Part shown: piece by piece, positions 60,260 through 64,000 of the stretch
How positions within the stretch are numbered: position 1 is the first letter of the stretch
Layout of the letters: each line of letters begins with the position of its first letter
Source of the DNA: Gemmatimonadota bacterium
GTDB lineage: Bacteria > Gemmatimonadota > Gemmatimonadetes > Gemmatimonadales > Gemmatimonadaceae
Assembly (NCBI GenBank): GCA_028287235.1
Contig: JAQBQB010000014.1
Span: 1 to 64,000, forward strand
Direction of reading: 5' to 3'
DNA: 64,000 bases
Position numbers and translations under genes: made by a program
The notes under the pieces: model-generated
The model's database searches: none
Told to the model about the DNA's origin: nothing
The model's input: only the letters and a program-made list of their open reading frames with translations

Positions 60260-60304
60260 ATCGGGGGGGCCCCCGATATTTCGATCATGAAGACTCGGCG
60301 TCAA
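60260..60304 (-). promoter_or_regulatory. Promoter with operator-like palindrome for the amidohydrolase
   Basis: On the minus strand TTGACG (60304-60299) and AAATAT (60281-60276) are 17 bp apart. Immediately downstream lies ATCGGGGG-GG-CCCCCGAT (60260-60277), an 8-bp dyad covering the predicted start point, 25 bp before the ATG. A repressor site or a leader hairpin that could hide the ribosome-binding site is inferred. Confidence 0.5.
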
Positions 60305-60456
60305 GCCTCGAGGTGGTAAGGCTTGTTCGACGCGCTTCCATCGAATAGCGTTGGGACTCTTCGACGTCCTCTCCATGGGCGGAACGAAGAGGGCCGCTCA
60401 AAGCGGACATGCAGAACGAGGCGATGACCGCCTGTACGCGTCGCTGTCATCCGTTG

Positions 60457-60600
60457 CAGTTCGTTCAGTTCCGTTGAGTTGGGTTCATCAGATTGTTGCG
60501 GCCTGCGTGGAGGGCCGCACTCGCCTTGCACGGCCGCTCGGGCGGGTCATAACAATGTGAAAAACGAATGCAGCGGAATTGAACGGAACTCAACGAACTG
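60457..60600. repeat. 144-bp element bounded by 24-bp inverted repeats
   Basis: CAGTTCGTTCAGTTCCGTTG and its continuation AGTT (60457-60480) pair with 60577-60600, 21 of 24 positions identical in inverted orientation. The inner 96 bp include GGAGGGCCGC/GCGGCC-like GC-rich parts and no open gene. It lies directly before the TPR pseudogene. It resembles a small non-autonomous (MITE-like) element or a regulatory hairpin. The remainder of the 388-bp gap 60236-60623 holds only the amidohydrolase promoter. Confidence 0.45.
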
Positions 60601-60623
60601 AAATCATTGGAGGAAGTGAGCCC

Positions 60624-62152
60624 ATGAGACCTACGTCCATCGCCGCGCTTGCTGCCTTCCTGGGACTTCCGGCTAGCGCCGCGCATTCGCAGACGCACGC
60701 GACACATGGCCACGACACGAGCGCGACGCTCGGCACGGTCCACTTTCCCACGGCGTGCAGCCCCGCCGTGGCATCCGAGATGGACCGCGGTGTGGCGCTG
60801 CTGCACTCGTTCGAGTTCGGCGGATCGATTTCCGCGTTCAACAGCGTCCTCGCGCGCGATTCGACGTGCGCAATGGCCGACTGGGGCATTGCACTCAGCC
60901 GCTGAAGCAACCAGAAGGGGCCAGGTGACCGGCCGCTCGCGTCGCTCCAGCAGGGCAGGCTGGCGTCCGACGCCGCAACGCGGCTCGGTGCCGGCGCCGG
61001 CGTGACGGAGCGCGAGCGCGGCTACATCTACGCCGTGAGCCGGCTCTACGACGACTTCGAGCACGCCAACCAGCGCACGCGCCTCGCGGCGTACGAGCAG
61101 GCGATGCGCGAGTTGACACAGCGCGAGCCGGCGGACACCGAAGCGATGATCTTCCACGCGGTCTCGCTCGTCGCCGCCGCGTCGCCGATGGACAAAACCT
61201 ACGCGAAGCAGCTCGAAGCTGGACGGACGCTCGAAGCGCTGTGGGCCAAGCAGCCCAACCATCCGGGGCTCGCGCACTACATCATTCACGCTTACGACTA
61301 TCCCTCGCTCGCCGGCAAGGCGCGCATAGCCGCACAGCGTTACGCGACGATTGCGCCGTCCGCGGCGCATGCGCTGCACATGCCGTCGCACAGGTTCACT
61401 CGTGTCGGCATGGGGCAGCAATCCATAGAGCGAACGCTCGGTCGATGAAGCTCGCGTTGGACAACGGCTCGATCGGCGAAGCGCTGCATGCCGCCGACTA
61501 TGCCATGTACGCCGATCTGCAACTCGGGCGCTCCGCGGCCGCGAAGGCATTGCTCGATCGCTTGCCCTCGATCGCGGCGCGGTTCGATCCGAAAGCAGTC
61601 ATCGGCGCCGCACCTCCGTCGGCCGGCTACTTCGCGCTCGCGGCGATCCCGGCTCGCTGGGTGCTCGAGCGTCGCGCATGGACCGAGGCGGCCGCGCTCG
61701 TTCCTCGGCAGACGGACTATCCGTACACCGAAGCGATGACGTACTTCGCTCGGGCGCTCGGCGCAGCACATACGGGCGATCTGAAGAGCTCGCGCGTCGC
61801 GATCGATTCGCTGGCGTCGATTCAACGACGATTGAGCACGGCCGGCGAGGCCTACTGGGCTGGGCAAGTCGAAATCCAGCAGCTGGAGGCGCGCGCGTGG
61901 CTCGACCTCGCGTCGAAGAAGCCGGACAGTGCGTTGGCGCGGATGAACGAAGCCGTTGTGCGTGAGGACGCGACCGAAAAGAGCGCCGTCACGCCGGGGC
62001 CGCTCGCGCCCGCGCACGAGCCCCTCGGCGACATGCTCGAGGCGCTCGGCCGGCCGGCGGAGGCGCGCGCGGAGTATCGTGCGACGCTGGTGAAGGAGCC
62101 CAACCGGCGTCATGCGCTGTTGGGGCTTGGAGCTGTGAATAAGCTCGACTGA
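60624..62152 (+). pseudogene. TPR-gene paralogue with a nonsense codon and a frameshift
   Basis: The sequence parallels the intact TPR gene at 45342 over its whole length (GLPASAAHSQTHATHG; VALLHSFEFGGSISAFNSVL; HYIIHAYDYPSLAGKARIAA; EALGRPAEARAEYRATLVKE). The tryptophan codon after GIALSR has become TGA at 60903-60905. Near 61431 one base is missing relative to the paralogue (GCGAAC to CGAAC), moving the rest to another frame. Otherwise the codons stay well conserved, so decay is recent or the copy is still exchanging with its paralogue. Strong GGAGG leader (GGAGGAAGTGAG) remains before ATG 60624. Confidence 0.85.
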
Positions 62153-62182
62153 GAGCGCTTTCAGGGCCTTAATATGATCGCG

Positions 62183-64000
62183 CTACTTCGCCCGCAACTT
62201 CCTCCGCGCTTCCTGCACCCAGTTCTTGACCACCACAATGCGCCAGTCGGACGGCGTGCGCGTCACCACCATGCGCGCCCCCGTGCCATCGACGTCCAGA
62301 CGTGATCCTTCCCGACTGAGAGAATCGCGCACGACCGCCGTGATGGCGCCCCCGTTCCCGCCGGATTGCGCGATTTCCGCGACCAGCGGCTGACCGCCAT
62401 CCGTATACACCAGCCGCGATCCGGTCGCCAACCACTGCGGTGCCGCACCACCGCTCGTGCTCACGCGAATTCTGCCCGCCGGAGACGCACACGGACGAAC
62501 GTACACCTCCGCGCGCCCGCTCTCGTCCGATACGTACGCCAGCCACCGCCCGTCGGGCGAGGCGGATCCTGACGTCTCGTTGAATCGCGTCGCGACGACC
62601 GGGTGCAGCGCGCGATCGCTTCCCGTCAGATCCACCGAATAGATGTCGGTGCTCGTGCTCGGCGGACGGCGCACGGCGACCACTAGCTCGCGGCCGCCGC
62701 GCGCAAATGAAAACGGGCCAGCCCACAGCGTGTCGGGAACCTCGACGAGTAGCTCGGGGGGAGAGCTTCCGTCGGTCGGCGCCCACATGATGTTGGTGTG
62801 CTGCGGCGTCGTATTGTGCGTGAACGCGATGCGCTTGCCGTCCGCGGACCACACAGGGTTCAAACCACCGTCGGTCGTGAATTTCGCCATCGTCTTTGCC
62901 GCGATGTCCCAGATCCACACGTCGGCGGTTTGCACGATTCGGCCACCCATCGTGTTCCGTGCGATGGCCACGGCAACACGTTTCCCATCCGGCGACAGGT
63001 TCGCGTGACCAAACGTCGCACGCTCCGGGGCTTCGGCGATCGTTGCTCCGCGCTTGTCGACGAGCGCCAGTGCTCCGCGCGATTGGCCGCGCAGGTACGC
63101 GAGTGTCCCATCCTCCGCGAGCGAGATCTGCAGTGAGCCGGTGATGATCCACACCGCGCTGTCGAGCAGCACGACCGGCGGTCCGGTGACCGAACGTCGG
63201 CGCAGATCGAACGGATAGGCGAGTAACGACCCCTGATCCGTGCCGACCAGTACATGTCCGTCCATGATCCCGAACACTCGCGAGCCTGGAAGATTCAGCA
63301 CTGAGTATTGACCACCCTTCAATGTGGTGATGCCCACGCCATTGCCCGAATCGTTGTCGGATCGCTGGATCCAGAAGCCGATGGTGTTGTCATCGAGGAA
63401 ACTAGGGTCGCCGAAACTCTGCTCACCTTTCGCGGAATCGGGCGATACGAGCCGCACGTGTGTCCCCTTGTCGCCGATGCGCCAGAGCGAGCCGCCATCC
63501 GCAAGCACGACTTCGCCGCGCCGCGATAGCGCGTAACCCTGCCAATTGGTCGCCGGCGTCACTATCTCGGGGCTGCCCCCGTGCACCGGCACGCGCCGGA
63601 TGTCGGACACGGTTTTGTAATACAGCCAGCGACCGTCCGTCGAGAAAAGCGGTGCCACTCCACTGATCGCTTCCGGGCGCGCCCGCAGTGAATCGAGCGG
63701 CCGCACGAAAATCTCGGTAGCATTCGTTGCCTTGTTGCGCGCCAGGTATGCCAGCGCTCCGCCCTCCGGCGACAGTGCCACTGCGCGTTCGAGTGCGGTC
63801 GTCACCTGCTCGTTGGGCGGCAGATCCACCACGAACTGAACCGGCCTGGGATCGGGGCGCGATATCGCGCGCATCCACAGCCCCAGGACGGTGAGAGCCA
63901 ACGCGGACGCGGCGACGAGTCCAATGATCACCGCAGGCGGCGTCCGGCGGCGCGATGCGCTCATTCTCGTTGCGTAAGCCTGCCTCGGCGTCCCTCGTCC
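62183..64000 (-). CDS. Ser/Thr kinase-propeller protein, C-terminal part (kinase domain beyond right edge)
   Basis: An ATG at 63964 would give a 593-residue protein, but the frame stays open to the window edge (GRGTPRQAYATR before the Met). The visible part has a transmembrane helix PAVIIGLVAASALALTVLGL, then RPVQFVVDLPPNEQVTTALE, and propeller repeats (VALSPEGGALAYLARNKATN; HANLSPDGKRVAVAIARNTM; PVWSADGKRIAFTHN; SASPDGRWLAYVSDESGRAE). This is the outer half of the kinase family at 12876. I infer that the kinase domain lies just outside. If it does not, this would be a kinase-less propeller membrane protein. Confidence 0.8.
   Translation of the reverse strand, partial: GRGTPRQAYATRMSASRRRTPPAVIIGLVAASALALTVLGLWMRAISRPDPRPVQFVVDLPPNEQVTTALERAVALSPEGGALAYLARNKATNATEIFVRPLDSLRARPEAISGVAPLFSTDGRWLYYKTVSDIRRVPVHGGSPEIVTPATNWQGYALSRRGEVVLADGGSLWRIGDKGTHVRLVSPDSAKGEQSFGDPSFLDDNTIGFWIQRSDNDSGNGVGITTLKGGQYSVLNLPGSRVFGIMDGHVLVGTDQGSLLAYPFDLRRRSVTGPPVVLLDSAVWIITGSLQISLAEDGTLAYLRGQSRGALALVDKRGATIAEAPERATFGHANLSPDGKRVAVAIARNTMGGRIVQTADVWIWDIAAKTMAKFTTDGGLNPVWSADGKRIAFTHNTTPQHTNIMWAPTDGSSPPELLVEVPDTLWAGPFSFARGGRELVVAVRRPPSTSTDIYSVDLTGSDRALHPVVATRFNETSGSASPDGRWLAYVSDESGRAEVYVRPCASPAGRIRVSTSGGAAPQWLATGSRLVYTDGGQPLVAEIAQSGGNGGAITAVVRDSLSREGSRLDVDGTGARMVVTRTPSDWRIVVVKNWVQEARRKLRAK

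Noticed and set aside
58553-60319. A 588-codon plus-strand frame opposite the amidohydrolase
   Set aside because: Arg/Val-rich composition and exact antisense overlap with a well-supported secreted enzyme; no recognisable domain.

Overview
The window is about 64 kb of GC-rich bacterial chromosome. Its gene content fits Gemmatimonadota: membrane-anchored Ser/Thr kinases fused to TolB/PD40-type propellers, an ADOP-type MacB/FtsX permease, a large TonB-dependent receptor with an N-terminal carboxypeptidase-regulatory-like domain, a secreted PD40-amidohydrolase, an RCC1-repeat relic and many DUF4440/SnoaL-like proteins. This assignment is inferred from families seen in translation; no rRNA or marker gene is present. 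I see no tRNA, rRNA, CRISPR array or complete mobile element.

Layout. 1-11 kb: accessory genes, mostly single and mostly on the plus strand (ArsR regulator cut by the edge, YdeI-like protein, aminotransferase, truncated methyltransferase, acetyltransferases, signal peptidase I, Rox-like FAD monooxygenase, RibD/DHFR-like reductase, ICMT-like and VOC proteins), interleaved with gene debris. 11-17 kb: ABC-F ATPase, kinase-propeller, YCII protein and DUF3089 lipase-like protein. 17-26 kb: small membrane proteins, alpha/beta hydrolase, a radical SAM/B12-binding enzyme translationally coupled to a beta-propeller protein, and secreted proteins. 26-33 kb: ECF sigma factor with fused SnoaL domain, followed by a secreted protein, a Dabb-like protein and a DHCW cupin, then NIPSNAP, ankyrin and GyrI-like proteins. 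33-44 kb: TIM-barrel isomerase, M20 peptidase, a hypothetical/APH pair, ADOP permease, Bcr/CflA-like MFS transporter and an ArsR-SRPBCC pair. 45-64 kb: secreted TPR protein, TonB-dependent receptor, DUF1624 acyltransferase-like membrane protein, a 594-residue orphan, an AraC regulator divergent from a TPR/DUF4386 pair, the PD40-amidohydrolase, a decayed TPR paralogue, and a kinase-propeller cut by the right edge.

Two themes stand out. First, decay: I recognise remnants of a Uma2-type gene, a methyltransferase, an RCC1-repeat gene, two IS481-type transposase 5' ends, a DHFR-like gene, a SnoaL-like gene, a Ser/Thr kinase gene and two TPR-gene copies, one nearly full length with a nonsense codon and a frameshift. 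Second, regulatory palindromes: two ArsR genes 44 kb apart each sit on a perfect palindrome with the same 12-bp core, and three other promoter regions carry strong inverted repeats.

The best candidates for undescribed biology are the 594-residue orphan (52063-53847), the TonB receptor with an appended LTxxQ-like helical tail (47021-50746), the coupled radical SAM/propeller pair (20214-23047) and the shared ArsR operator. None amounts to a demonstrated new system from sequence alone.
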